Shown here: in pieces, positions 43,308 through 54,159 of the stretch
Numbering within the stretch: the first letter of the stretch is position 1
Layout: every line of letters begins with the position of its first letter
DNA from: Siphonodentalium dalli
Lineage: Eukaryota; Mollusca; Scaphopoda; Gadilida; Siphonodentaliidae
NCBI GenBank assembly: GCA_032622095.1
Contig: CP136064.1
Span: forward strand, 178,328,247-178,392,246
Direction of reading: 5' to 3'
Length of the DNA: 64,000 bases
Notes under the pieces: model-generated
The model's database searches: none
What the model was told of the DNA's origin: nothing
The model's input: only the letters and a program-made list of their open reading frames with translations
Made by a program: the position numbers and the translations under genes

Positions 43308-43402
43308 CGCCCGATATGGGACTTGAACCCATGACCCTCAGATGACTCTGAATTTAGCAGACTCTTAAAAGTCTGATGCTCTACCGACTGAGCTAACCGG
43401 GC
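43308..43402 (-). tRNA. tRNA-Lys(UUU), intron-containing
   Basis: Copy of the 306-400 gene. Confidence 0.95.
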
Positions 43403-43665
43403 TGGTTGCTAGTGGGGCCACCATTTGCTTTCTGCACAAAACGGGTGATATCTATTTGAGAAGTTTGTGGCGCCAAATTTTAAGGCCAGAATATTATGCG
43501 CACAGCATATAAGTGGAATAATTTGGGGCTCGATTTTATTGTGTATTGCGCAAACACGCTATTTGATGTTTGTAAACTATCCAATTGGGAACCAGGTGGT
43601 CGGGTGTTATGATTTTGTGATGGAAACCGAGATGGTGCATCGTTTTCGAGTATAAAAACTAACGT

Positions 43666-43760
43666 CGCCCGATATGGGACTTGAACCCATGACCCTCAGA
43701 TGACTCTGAATTTAGCAGACTCTTAAAAGTCTGATGCTCTACCGACTGAGCTAACCGGGC
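43666..43760 (-). tRNA. tRNA-Lys(UUU), intron-containing
   Basis: Copy of the 306-400 gene. The first unit with the GGGCTTGTTG flank lies upstream of it. Confidence 0.95.
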
Positions 43761-43920
43761 TTGTTGCTAGTGGGGCCACCATTTGCTTTCTGCACAAAAC
43801 GGGCGATATCTATTTGAGAAGTTTGTGGCGCCAAATTTTAAGGCCAGAATATTATGCGCACAGCATATAAGTGGAATAATTTGGGGCTCGATTTTATTGT
43901 GTATTGCGCAAACACGCTAT

Positions 43921-43958
43921 TTAAAAGTCTGATGCTCTACCGACTGAGCTAACCGGGC
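43921..43958 (-). pseudogene. tRNA-Lys gene lacking its 3' half (160-bp deletion)
   Basis: Only the 5' exon and first intron base remain. The deletion joins CGCTATT in the spacer to TAAAAGTCTGATG in the gene. Confidence 0.93.
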
Positions 43959-44221
43959 TTGTTGCTAGTGGGGCCACCATTTGCTTTCTGCACAAAACGG
44001 GTGATATCTATTTGAGAAGTTTGTGGCGCCAAATTTTAAGGCCAGAATATTATGCGCACAGCATATAAGTGGAATAATTTGGGGCTCGATTTTATTGTGT
44101 ATTGCGCAAACACGCTATTTGATGTTTGTAAACTATCCAATTGGGAACCAGGTAGTCGGGTATTATGATTTTGTGATGGAATCCGAGATGGTGCATCGTT
44201 TTCGAGTATAAAAACTAACGT

Positions 44222-44316
44222 CGCCCGATATGGGACTTGAACCCATGACCCTCAGATGACTCTGAATTTAGCAGACTCTTAAAAGTCTGATGCTCTACCG
44301 ACTGAGCTAACCGGGC
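44222..44316 (-). tRNA. tRNA-Lys(UUU), intron-containing
   Basis: Copy of the 306-400 gene. Confidence 0.95.
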
Positions 44317-44579
44317 TTGTTGCTAGTGGGGCCACCATTTGCTTTCTGCACAAAACGGGTGATATCTATTTGAGAAGTTTGTGGCGCCAAATTTTAAGGC
44401 CAGAATATTATGCGCACAGCATATAAGTGGAATAATTTGGGGCTCGATTTTATTGTGTATTGCGCAAACACGCTATTTGATATTTGTAAACTATCCAATT
44501 GGGAACCAGGTAGTCGGGTATTATGATTTTGTGATGGAAACCGAGATGGTGCATCGTTTTCGAGTATAAAAACTAACGT

Positions 44580-44674
44580 CGCCCGATATGGGACTTGAAC
44601 CCATGACCCTCAGATGACTCTGAATTTAGCAGACTCTTAAAAGTCTGATGCTCTACCGACTGAGCTAACCGGGC
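44580..44674 (-). tRNA. tRNA-Lys(UUU), intron-containing
   Basis: Copy of the 306-400 gene. Confidence 0.95.
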
Positions 44675-44937
44675 TTGTTGCTAGTGGGGCCACCATTTGC
44701 TTTCTGCACAAAACGGGCGATATCTATTTGAGAAGTTTGTGGCGCCAAATTTTAAGGCCAGAATATTATGCGCACAGCATATAAGTGGAATAATTTGGGC
44801 CTCGATTTTATTGTGTATTGCGCAAACACGCTATTTGATGTTTGTAAACTATCCAATTGGGAACCAGGTAGTCGGGTATTATGATTTTGTGATGGAAACC
44901 GAGATGGTGCATCGTTTTCGAGTATAAAAACTAACGT

Positions 44938-45032
44938 CGCCCGATATGGGACTTGAACCCATGACCCTCAGATGACTCTGAATTTAGCAGACTCTTAAAA
45001 GTCTGATGCTCTACCGACTGAGCTAACCGGGC
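44938..45032 (-). tRNA. tRNA-Lys(UUU), intron-containing
   Basis: Copy of the 306-400 gene. Confidence 0.95.
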
Positions 45033-45295
45033 TTGTTGCTAGTGGGGCCACCATTTGCTTTCTGCACAAACCGGGTGATATCTATTTGAGAAGTTTGTGG
45101 CGCCAAATGTTAAGGCCAGAATATTATGCGCACAGCATATAAGTGGAATAATTTGGGCCTCGATTTTATTGTGTATTGCGCAAACACGCTATTTGATGTT
45201 TGTAAACTATCCAATTGGGAACCAGGTGGTCGGGTGTTATGATTTTGTGATGGAAACCGAGATGGTGCATCGTTTTCGAGTATAAAAACTAACGT

Positions 45296-45390
45296 CGCCC
45301 GATATGGGACTTGAACCCATGACCCTCAGATGACTCTGAATTTAGCAGACTCTTAAAAGTCTGATGCTCTACCGACTGAGCTAACCGGGC
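45296..45390 (-). tRNA. tRNA-Lys(UUU), intron-containing
   Basis: Copy of the 306-400 gene. Confidence 0.95.
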
Positions 45391-45653
45391 TGGTTGCTAG
45401 TGGGGCCACCATTTGCTTTCTGCACAAAACGGGCGATATCTATTTGAGAAGTTTGTGGCGCCAAATTTTAAGGCCAGAATATTATGCGCACAGCATATAA
45501 GTGGAATAATTTGGGCCTCGATTTTATTGTGTATTGCGCAAACACGCTATTTGATGTTTGTAAACTATCCAATTGGGAACCAGGTAGTCGGGTATTATGA
45601 TTTTGTGATGGAAACCGAGATGGTGCATCGTTTTCGAGTATAAAAACTAACGT

Positions 45654-45748
45654 CGCCCGATATGGGACTTGAACCCATGACCCTCAGATGACTCTGAATT
45701 TAGCAGACTCTTAAAAGTCTGATGCTCTACCGACTGAGCTAACCGGGC
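45654..45748 (-). tRNA. tRNA-Lys(UUU), intron-containing
   Basis: Copy of the 306-400 gene. Confidence 0.95.
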
Positions 45749-46013
45749 TTGTTGCTAGTGGGGCCACCATTTGCTTTCTGCACAAACCGGGTGATATCTA
45801 TTTGAGAAGTTTGTGGCGCCAAATGTTAAGGCCAGAATATTATGCGCACAGCATATAAGTGGAATAATTTGGGCCTCGATTTTATTGTGTATTGCGCAAA
45901 CACGCTATTTGATGTTTGTAAACTATCCAATTGGGAACCAGGTAGTCGGGTATTATGATTTTGTGATGGAAACCGAGATGGTGCACATCGTTTTCGAGTA
46001 TAAAAACTAACGT

Positions 46014-46108
46014 CGCCCGATATGGGACTTGAACCCATGACCCTCAGATGACTCTGAATTTAGCAGACTCTTAAAAGTCTGATGCTCTACCGACTGAGCT
46101 AACCGGGC
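46014..46108 (-). tRNA. tRNA-Lys(UUU), intron-containing
   Basis: Copy of the 306-400 gene. The spacer 3' of it carries a 2-bp insertion (GCACATCG) shared with the unit at 58537. Confidence 0.95.
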
Positions 46109-46251
46109 TTGTTGCTAGTGGGGCCACCATTTGCTTTCTGCACAAAACGGGTGATATCTATTTGAGAAGTTTGTGGCGCCAAATTTTAAGGCCAGAATAT
46201 TATGCGCACAGCATATAAGTGGAATAATTTGGGGCTCGATTTTATTGTCTA

Positions 46252-48914
46252 CTAGCAGGGTTACCCGGCGTTGCCCAGGTTAATGCGATGTGAAACCATA
46301 TGTATGCTGTGGATATTTGTTGGGAATAAAGAACACTCTTGTTCAAAGTGTTATACGTTTTCTCATAAATTGTATATTCAAATAGCATCACAAAACATGA
46401 TTATTACAGTCATGGAATATAAGTAGTGGCCCACCTTGTCAATTGTCATTCTGTTTATCGCGATTAATCCGTTCCACCAATAATGAAGTATTTATTTATT
46501 TACAACTGCGTATACGTCAGACGTTATAATATGATACATGGACATCATAAAGACATTAGTTCGCATAAATAAAAGATGACAATTGGGTTTTACATATTGA
46601 GATGCATCAATCAATCTAGTGGGTTGGACTAAGATCTCGAGGATACCTGGCTATCATATCTCCATGAAGATACAGATGTTTTAAAGAAATTTCCAGGTGC
46701 TCCTCTGTTCATGGTGCTATATATTGGCTAAATATTCTCAGTTTCAACGAAATGTTGCTGCGCGGGCATATCAGCTACATTTGCCAGACACAGAGCGAGA
46801 TTTTGAGTTGTTTATGGCAGTCGATGAGTCTGTTATAAACCCCTTGTCAGATGTCAGTATTGGGAGGATCCTGAAAAGTCATGTGCTATATACTAACTGC
46901 ATTTTATTGTATATCAGAAGAAACTATATATGACTGCACACTGTGACCACTATTTTTGAACAGGCCTTCCATATATCCTGACAAATTGTAACTTTTTTTG
47001 TGGAAACTGTATTGAATGGAACAGACTCAATTTTGTTATAATATATATGCAATCCTCTGACGGTTCGAGGTCTCTCAGTTTATACGTTTAATGCTTCTTC
47101 TATGTATCTCTTTTTGCTATCTCATTGTGTGAATGTCCTGATTGCCATCCCCATATAAATATGACAATTAAGAAGATATAATTGTTCAAGTGACTTATAA
47201 GTAGGTTACCATTTGTCGGGATTGTGAAATGTGAACGCCCAAATCTCCTTAAAATGATATGGAGATGGCCAGGGTGACTATATATAACTTATATGTGGAT
47301 ATCGGCGAATAGCAATCTTATCTATAATACTGCATATCCGCTCGCCACCCGTGACGCAAACGACACCAAATGTGATTTAATTCATGGTATATCATTAGAT
47401 AAAAACATGTATGAATTTGTTGGAAATATATTTGTATCAGCTTTTGCCTCTTCGATTGTTCCGCGTGAAGTTATATATATAACACACAGACAGACAGAAA
47501 GACAGACAGCACAATTTGATTTATTGTATCATTTGAGAAGAACGTGTCTGAATTTGATGGTAATTGGTACTAAAACTATTTTGTATCAGTTTTTGGTGAC
47601 CCCCCCCCCCCCCCGTCCCTATTTCGGACTCAAGCTGCACACACTAAGTAAGTCTCATTAGAGATTAGAGATGCATATATATGAAATTGGTGAAAATTGG
47701 CGAGTATACAAATTCGTATCAAATTGAAGTTCCCCATATCTCTCACCCATAGGGCACCAATTTGTTGTGTCTAAACAACACGATAAGATTCCTCGTATAA
47801 CGGAGAAGAATATGTATCAATCTGGTGGAAATCGGCCATAAACATATAAATATAAAGTCCCTCTCATCTCTATACACCACTGACTCGAATGGCCCCACTT
47901 GTGACATCCTTAAACCACACAATTACACTCCTGATATCATGTTGATGATTGTTTATAAGTTTGGTGATAATCGGCGACTAAACAATGTTTTTTTTAATCA
48001 AATTTTGTGTCAATCCCTCCCTCCCCATCTCTCACCTAAACAGCACCACTATGGCGTCTTTAAATCACACAATCAGATTCCTCGTATCATGGATAAGAAC
48101 GTGTATCAATTTGGTGGAAATTGGCGCCAAAAAAAATGTGCATCAATTTTGGTGCCCCTGTCCCTTTCAATACACCCCTGACTCGAATGAGGCCACACTT
48201 GACAGATATAAGCCACACCATTAGACTCCTCATACCATGGGGATGCTTTTGTATAAGTGTGGTGGCAATCGGCGACTAAACCAATTATTATCAAATTTAG
48301 TGCCCACCCCCCCCCCCCTCCCAATCTCTCATCCAAAACGACAACAATTTGGTGTTGTTGAATCGCACAATTAGATTCCTTGTATCATGAAGAAGAATAT
48401 ATATCAATTTGGTGGAAATCGGCGCTAAAATTAGTTTTTATCAATTTTGGTGCCCCTCTCCCCTTTCGTGCAAATCTGACTCGAACGACGCCACTTTCGA
48501 CATATTTAAACCATACCGTTGGATTCTTCATATCATGGGGATAATTATATGTAAGTTTCGTGGCAATCGGCGACAGAAAAAAAAATCTGCCCCCCCCCCC
48601 TTCCGGGCACCCCTGACGCGAACGGCGCGACTTTTGCCATATTTAAAACACACCATTAGATTCCTCATATTATGGGGATGATTATATATAAGTTTCGTGG
48701 CAATCGCCGACAATATTTTTTTCTGCCCCTCCCCATTTTCTGCCCCTGACAACAACGGCGTCACTTTAGAAAATTTTAACCCCGACCATTATCTTTCTCG
48801 TAAAAAGTTACTCCTAGTAGACCCCTTTGGCATCATCTAGATGGTCCGCTGTGAATTTCTATAGAACACAGACAGACAGACAGACAGACAGACATTCGCA
48901 AATATAGATATAGA
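46252..48914 (-). mobile_element. Non-autonomous Helitron, copy 1
   Basis: On the minus strand it begins TCTATATCTATATTTGCG and ends CTAG. A short GC hairpin (CCTGG/CCGGG, loop GCAACG) lies 8 bases before the CTAG. It sits exactly between A and T of the spacer without target duplication: host GCGCAA continues as TA(C/G)ACAATAAAATC. These are the standard Helitron marks. There is no Rep/helicase frame in 2.66 kb, so it depends on an autonomous partner. The interior holds short repeats (see 47780-48720), C runs and (GACA)n near 48866-48893. Confidence 0.88.
47780..48720. repeat. Seven diverged repeats of about 147 bp in Helitron copy 1
   Basis: Each has a core of the form GATTCCTCGTATCATGG followed by (A/G)TTTGGTGGAAATCGGCG. 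Cores lie near 47790, 47927, 48072, 48224, 48374, 48522 and 48660. Odd and even copies alternate in part (GGTGGAAATCGGCGC versus GGTGGCAATCGGCGAC), so the true unit may be a dimer of about 295 bp. They also occur in copy 2. Confidence 0.75.
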
Positions 48915-49211
48915 TTGCGCAAACACACTATTTGATGTTTGTAAACTATCCAATTGGAACCAGGTAGTCGGGTATTATGATTTTGTGATGGAATCCGAGA
49001 TGGTGCATCGTTTTTCGAGTATAAAAACTAACGTCGCCCGATATGGGACTTGAACCCATGACCCTCAGATGACTCTGAATTTAGCAGACTCTTAAAAGTC
49101 TGATGCTCTACCGACTGAGCTAACCGGGCTTGTTGCTAGTGGGGGCCACCATTTGCTTTCTGCACAAAACGGGTGATATCTATTTGAGAAGTTTGTGGCG
49201 CCAAATTTTAA
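48915..49211. repeat. tRNA-Lys array, block E (part unit)
   Basis: Rest of the unit split by the Helitron, plus the start of the next unit, interrupted by the TTAA element. It has more small indels than its neighbours (G lost near 48956, extra T at 49015, extra G near 49145). Confidence 0.93.
49035..49129 (-). tRNA. tRNA-Lys(UUU), intron-containing
   Basis: Copy of the 306-400 gene, second-subfamily flank. Confidence 0.94.
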
Positions 49212-49540
49212 AGACCAGCTGAATAATACAATTAATTTAGCTCCCAAACATATCTAAATATGTCTTACTCATGCTAAATAAGGTTTATAACATGTATCCT
49301 TTCCATTTTGTTCACATTTTTACAAAAAAGTACTATTTCCAGACATTTGAATAAAACGGCTTCTTTGTTTACAATAGTCATTTTTGAATCGGGTGTTTCC
49401 GTCGCGACTCGGAAATGACGTCACCGAGGGTACACAGACGGAAGAAATTTTATGCGCCGTTTTTAAAATCACGTATTTTGAAATCGTCTTTTTTTTATTG
49501 TTGTTTATTTTTTTGAAGAATAAAACGTATTCGTCGCTAC

Positions 49541-49753
49541 ATGGCTGCAAACTGTAGCCATAAATGTTCAAGTGGCACAAGAATTAATGCAGCCATTCAA
49601 CAACAGTGGACGGCGTTTGTCCACAACCGTTGACAACGAGAGTTTGGAATTGGAATGGGCTGTCACAATACAGCTGCTTGTGTTCCAAGCACTTTGAAGA
49701 AGGATCTTTCACAAATATTGTGAAATGCAAGTTGGGACATACAAAAGTGTGAT
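49541..49753 (+). pseudogene. THAP-domain relic
   Basis: ATG at 49541 opens MAANCSHKCSSGTRI, with the first Cys pair (C-x3-C), then QQQWTAFVHNR and a stop. A frame shift later (from about 49636) the second half continues as WNWNGLSQYSCLCSKHFEEGS, ending with the C-x2-H pair and Phe typical of THAP zinc fingers. The two halves are in different frames, so the gene is broken. THAP domains bind DNA and occur in P-element and Kolobok transposases as well as host proteins; here the flanking TTAA ends favour a transposon origin. Confidence 0.75.
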
Positions 49754-49829
49754 TCACATTGTCAAACAAAATGTTATCTACGTGAATACCGGTACCAATA
49801 AACACCCATGCACTCACGGTCCTTGTGGT

Positions 49830-49854
49830 GGGGGGGGGGGGGGGGGGGGGGGGG
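49830..49854. repeat. Poly(G) run
   Basis: About 25 G in a row, likely length-variable and error-prone in sequencing. Confidence 0.95.
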
Positions 49855-52068
49855 TAACAGTAGTCTAGTAGACCTACGGCTACGTCGTAGTACATGGATC
49901 ATACATGAGGATTTACTTTCGGCGATGTGTGAATCGTGACTTGTTCTACTCAAGCGTGAATACATAAATCGGCACCTTGACAATACAAAATGTCAGCTAT
50001 GCATGACAATATGCAAAATTAAGCATGATTTACAAGGCTACCAATCAACAATCTGTGTAATATAAGTGACTGTTCTACGTTAATTCTAGTCTAACGTGAC
50101 GTAAACATCGATTAGAACCTGAACTTGAAATGTAATGATTCAATGAAAATCATTAGTAAGTCTACTCACCAGATTGAATGTTTCGAATAATTAAATTCCA
50201 ATACGAATCACCAATGTATTAATCCATTTGTGAAAGCATATAAATGAAATCAGACGAAAAGGTACCGCACTGCATCCACGTGTTATAGTGTTACGAGCTG
50301 TGTCGATCATGTCAGTTTGTCACGATTTTTCGCCAATATTTCCACCAACAAAACATAATTCCTTGTATTCCAATCGAATTGTTCAGAGAAATTCTTGACG
50401 GTACTTCGAATTATATACATGGCTACGATTTATATGACTACATCAGTCATTAAGCAGTAACCGAGCATTAACAAACTGGTATTTGAACTATAAACACAAA
50501 CAATATTATGCAGGTGATGTGACCTATACATCTGACCTTACCTCGACGTCATACACGTGCGTGTGCATATCCATACTCGACAATAATTTGTCTAAAGTTG
50601 ACTATGAAACACCTACTATCGTAAAAGATAGATCAATTATGGAATTATGTCACCTTTTAACATGCCTTCAGTCCACTGTATGGGTATTATTTTTAAAATA
50701 AGAACAGCAATCGCGAGGGACTATTTTGTTTTTGCGAACGTAGCTTGCGTAAAATATCGTTCGATTTGTGATCAAAGCGCAGTGACCGTAGGCCTCGTAA
50801 GTACTACGTTCGTCATATGCACAGGAACGCCCACATTTCCACCGAGTGTGGTAGATATATAGGCCCTAGAAAGTTGGTCCGTGTGGAAATTGTGCGTACT
50901 GGTCTTGATTCATTTGAAACAATAAATTGAATAAACATAATACATACTGAAAATAATATATATACGTACGCCTTTTGCGGTTTTTGTTTTGTTGACAGAT
51001 TGTCAAAAAATGTGTTTTATATGATAATCTAAAGGCAATGCATGATACTGCATTTAGACTTCAGGTCAGTATCGGTACGTAGACAGCAATTTGGAAATTC
51101 TTGATAGTATAAAATGTTTGATGTTTCACACTTATACCTACCATTAGTGACAAGACATTCTCAATGAGAACTTGGGTGTCTATATAAAGCCAGTTGAAAA
51201 ATTTAAACATAAAGAGCATTTAATTGGAGGATTATAGGGCCTACTATAGTAATGGAATATATATAGGTCAAGCTTTTGCGGATTTCTGCTCACTATGTTC
51301 ATGACTGACTAGATGAAATAATTACATACCAACAAATCTAATACCCAGTATCGTGAATATCAAGTTAAAACATAATTGTTTATTTAATCATGGAGCGATC
51401 TACTTGTGATATGCAGTTTCTGCATAAATGGTGAAAGGGTGTGTCTCCCACCCCCCCCCCCCCCACCCGCAGTTAACTGCTTGACGTACACAACATAAGT
51501 TGAAAATTATACACCACATACAGCCATGATACAGGCTGAACTGTCTAACTGTTTGAATTTCAATTCAGTTATTGTTGAGGATTGGGAAATGTGTTGACGT
51601 TTAGACCAACGTACAGCAGCATATCTTTCTACTTTTGGTCCGAAAGAGGGGGAACCGGTGCAAATGCATGGTCCATGGATGCGATGATTTATTGTCGGAT
51701 CGTCGGTCACCGGTCTCTCGCCGATATGTGGAGGATCATTGTCATCAGGCTCGAATGCAGCAAGATCAAAATCATCTTTACAACGTTAGCGCTGACCTGC
51801 CATCGCCATTATAGCCGCACGTTGCAATGACGCAAAGCAGAACTGTGCATTTGTGTTCCCTCCGTGACGTCATGTCACGTGCTCCTCCATAGCCATGTGC
51901 GCGCAGTGCAAAATGAAAACAAATCTTCGGCGACTGTTTCGTTCCAATATATAAAAAATAATTGCAGGATATTTTGACGGGATTTTTTTTGCGGATTTGT
52001 GTTAAGGGACTTAGATACACACGGGATGATATATCAATACTCAAATTAGGTTACAGTTCAGCTGGACT
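49855..52068. other. Rest of the TTAA element, no gene recognised
   Basis: A minus-strand frame at 51507-51710, open somewhat further upstream with an acidic stretch (DLAAFEPDDNDPP), might be a decayed transposase exon, but no motif identifies it. A C run lies at 51451-51464. Confidence 0.4.
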
Positions 52069-52338
52069 TTAAGGCCAGAATATTATGCGCACAGCATATA
52101 AGTGGAATAATTTGGGGCTCGATTTTATTGTGTATTGCGCAAACACACTATTTGATGTTTGTAAACTATCCAATTGGGAACCAGGGGAACCAGGTAGTCG
52201 GGTATTATGATTTTGTGATGGAATCCGAGATGGTGCATCGTTTTCGAGTATAAAAACTAACGTCGCCCGATATGGAACTTGAACCCATGACCCTCAGATG
52301 ACTCTGAATTTAGCAGACTCTTAAAAGTCTGATGCTCT
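52069..52338. repeat. tRNA-Lys array remnant between TTAA element and ORF1-only element
   Basis: Continues the split unit. It has an 8-bp tandem duplication (GGGAACCA) near 52176-52193 and ends in a tRNA gene at GATGCTCT followed by poly(T). Confidence 0.93.
52264..52338 (-). pseudogene. tRNA-Lys gene cut by ORF1-only element (3' part)
   Basis: Bases 21 onward only. One T-stem C is changed to U (window 52276), leaving a G-U pair; the same change is in the copy at 62993. Confidence 0.93.
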
Positions 52339-53097
52339 TTTTTTTTTTTTTTTTAAATATAAAATCGACTCAGTTCTGGTTTTCGGGCTCACGGGACCAC
52401 AAACCAGAAACTATTTTCTGGTGTAAGACGCATTAATTGTGTGGTCTGCGAGTATGCGAATAACCGGTTCATCACTGTCGAAATGGGGATAACTTTATTG
52501 AAAAGAAAATACAATACAAAATTATTACAAAAAAACAAAACGAGAACTAGTAAGAGAGCAAGATATTGAGAAAAAGAACATCATATAAGAAGAGAAAAAG
52601 AAGTCCGAAAAAATTAGAAGCATGCAGCAAAGGGCAGAAAGATAAAGATAATCATCAGTATCAGAGCTAAAGTGAAGAAGGAAGCAGCAAGAAGGTAAGT
52701 ACAATTAAAGGTTTGTAAACTCAATAATAAATTACCATAGTCTTTCTATGAAAAGCTAAATTCTATGTATTTACAAATTATCGTGCTCGTAACACGAATT
52801 GGAAACAAAAATAAACTTGTATTAAATTGATCTGAACACGCCAATTAACTGATCAAAGATACGAAAATTTTGCGAAATAAGTCTAATAATAATTAAAAAA
52901 AAAAAAAAAAAAAAATAAATTAAAATAAATAAATAAATAAATAAATAAAAAAAAAAATTAAAAAATATATGATTCAAAATGAAAACATTTTTTTTTTATC
53001 TAGGCAATATGTGTTTATATCCGAAATCTAGCTCAAAATTCAATAGACATAGCAACGGTCGTTATACTCAATGTTCAGGATGTGGAACTTTAAAAAC
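52339..53097 (-). other. 3' UTR of the ORF1-only element
   Basis: No gene. Near the tail is an inverted repeat TTCTGGTTT (52374-52382) with AAACCAGAA (52401-52409), which in the RNA would form a 9-bp hairpin close to the poly(A). An A- and (AAAT)n-rich tract lies at about 52887-52970. Unlike elements A and B it lacks the ATCTTTTATT terminus. Confidence 0.65.
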
Positions 53098-54159
53098 TCA
53101 TCCAACCTGCATGTCGTCTGGATCGATCATCTGAAGTCCCGGTTGCCGCTCATACCAATACATAAACGAACAAGTAAGTTTTGACAACCTCTCTCCCATA
53201 ACTGCACGCTTCAGGGTGTGCACATATTTCCTATATAAACCTCCCGGGTCATAATCAGCATACTTTTCATCCTGTTTCAACAAGATCGACATCGGCGTCC
53301 GGTCTACACCGTCAAATTTCTCAGCTCGATAACATTTGGGAATTGTTTCAACATGCATTCTGTCGACCTTGACATCAGATGGTGTCAGATAGTACTTTTC
53401 GTGCGCCGAGTCATCTTTCTTTAAAGAATTATTGGTTCTGGGTTTCTCAATTGTACTGTCTTGTTTGGATTTCACATCTCGAACACTTTCCTTCTCTATC
53501 GGCTTTGCAATTTCAATAGCATCGGTCTGAGTAGATGCTTCGTGTACGTCCTGTGCGGATGAAATACCATCTGTTTGCGTATAAATATCCACTGGTCTCA
53601 CTGGAATTTTGTTTTGAGTACATGAACTTATTTTGTGGTTTGGAGACAGACATCTCACACAAACATGCGGGCGGCCAAGCATGGTGATTATAGCATGACC
53701 ATTTTCGAAGTTAATCACATAAGGCACCTCATTGAAATCAGCGACAACAATGATTAGTTCGCGAACACCATCTCGGATAAACACACCGTCACACTCTATA
53801 CCCATATAGCGATGATTGACAAGTCTCCCGAAAGAAGAACAAAGCGACGCTACTTCCTCAGGAGACACACGATATGGTAAACCATGCACACGCACTGATG
53901 CGATCACTGAATTGGGCTCAAATAAACACAGCGTTGATCCGTCTGCACTAAATGGCGATAAACCAACAGCATTAATCATCGCGTCACGGTCTCTAAACAC
54001 AACTGTCCAGTCGTTCTGTTGGCCACTGCACACCGCTTCGACATCGCTCAGATTAACACAATGGCCGACCAGCTTTAACACGGTACGATGATCACGTCCA
54101 CCAGGACCGCTGACAATCAGCCTCGCACTTCTCTCAATAATTTCATCCACGCAGCCCAT
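53098..54159 (-). CDS. ORF1-type zinc-knuckle protein of the ORF1-only element
   Basis: 353 residues, ATG at 54159. An RRM-like region at about 86-155 (VRVHGLPYRVSPEEVASLC... ending in the strand before LGRPHV) runs straight into a zinc knuckle C-x2-C-x4-H-x4-C at 167-180. This is the same order as in ORF1 of A and B (HLPAYITDDEI then the knuckle) and as in ZCCHC3-like proteins, but the sequence is far diverged and only one knuckle is present. The rest is polar and charged, with two TQTD repeats near 205-230. The frame is intact in a 2-kb element with no other gene, so the protein may matter to the element's own spread. It is probably an RNA-binding protein. Confidence 0.8.
   Translation of the reverse strand: MGCVDEIIERSARLIVSGPGGRDHRTVLKLVGHCVNLSDVEAVCSGQQNDWTVVFRDRDAMINAVGLSPFSADGSTLCLFEPNSVIASVRVHGLPYRVSPEEVASLCSSFGRLVNHRYMGIECDGVFIRDGVRELIIVVADFNEVPYVINFENGHAIITMLGRPHVCVRCLSPNHKISSCTQNKIPVRPVDIYTQTDGISSAQDVHEASTQTDAIEIAKPIEKESVRDVKSKQDSTIEKPRTNNSLKKDDSAHEKYYLTPSDVKVDRMHVETIPKCYRAEKFDGVDRTPMSILLKQDEKYADYDPGGLYRKYVHTLKRAVMGERLSKLTCSFMYWYERQPGLQMIDPDDMQVG

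Larger units (their letters stand above)
41773..46251. repeat. tRNA-Lys tandem array, block D (transition between two subfamilies)
   Basis: The first units (to about 43740) match blocks A-C. From about 43760 units carry GGGCTTGTTG instead of GGGCTGGTTG beside the tRNA, and most have GGTAGTCGGGTATT instead of GGTGGTCGGGTGTT, with mixed forms between (for example the unit near 45100-45390). One unit near 43921 has lost 160 bp. The block ends at a Helitron. Confidence 0.95.
49212..52068. mobile_element. TTAA-flanked DNA transposon, Kolobok-like, defective
   Basis: TTAA lies on both sides (49208-49211, 52069-52072) where uninterrupted units have one TTAA. The ends are short inverted repeats, AGACCAGCTGAA and (from the other end) AGTCCAGCTGAA, 11 of 12 alike. 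Inside is a decayed THAP domain on + (49541-49753). TTAA target plus a THAP-bearing transposase is the known signature of the Kolobok superfamily; piggyBac also uses TTAA but has no THAP and different ends. No intact transposase remains. Confidence 0.78.

Noticed and set aside
46252-46300. CCCGGCGTTGCCCAGG motif as an RTE/SINE-type end
   Set aside because: The CTAG end, the hairpin, the opposite TC end and the A/T insertion site without duplication identify a Helitron.
47293-47661. 122-codon frame in Helitron copy 1 (and 59817-60173 in copy 2)
   Set aside because: The end changes with C-run length between copies, there is no domain, and it overlaps microsatellite (ACAG)n.
49584-49895. Proline-rich minus-strand frame
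   Set aside because: Created by the poly(G) run and antisense to the THAP relic.
49212-52068. piggyBac assignment from the TTAA target
   Set aside because: Ends do not look like piggyBac ends, and the THAP relic fits Kolobok better.
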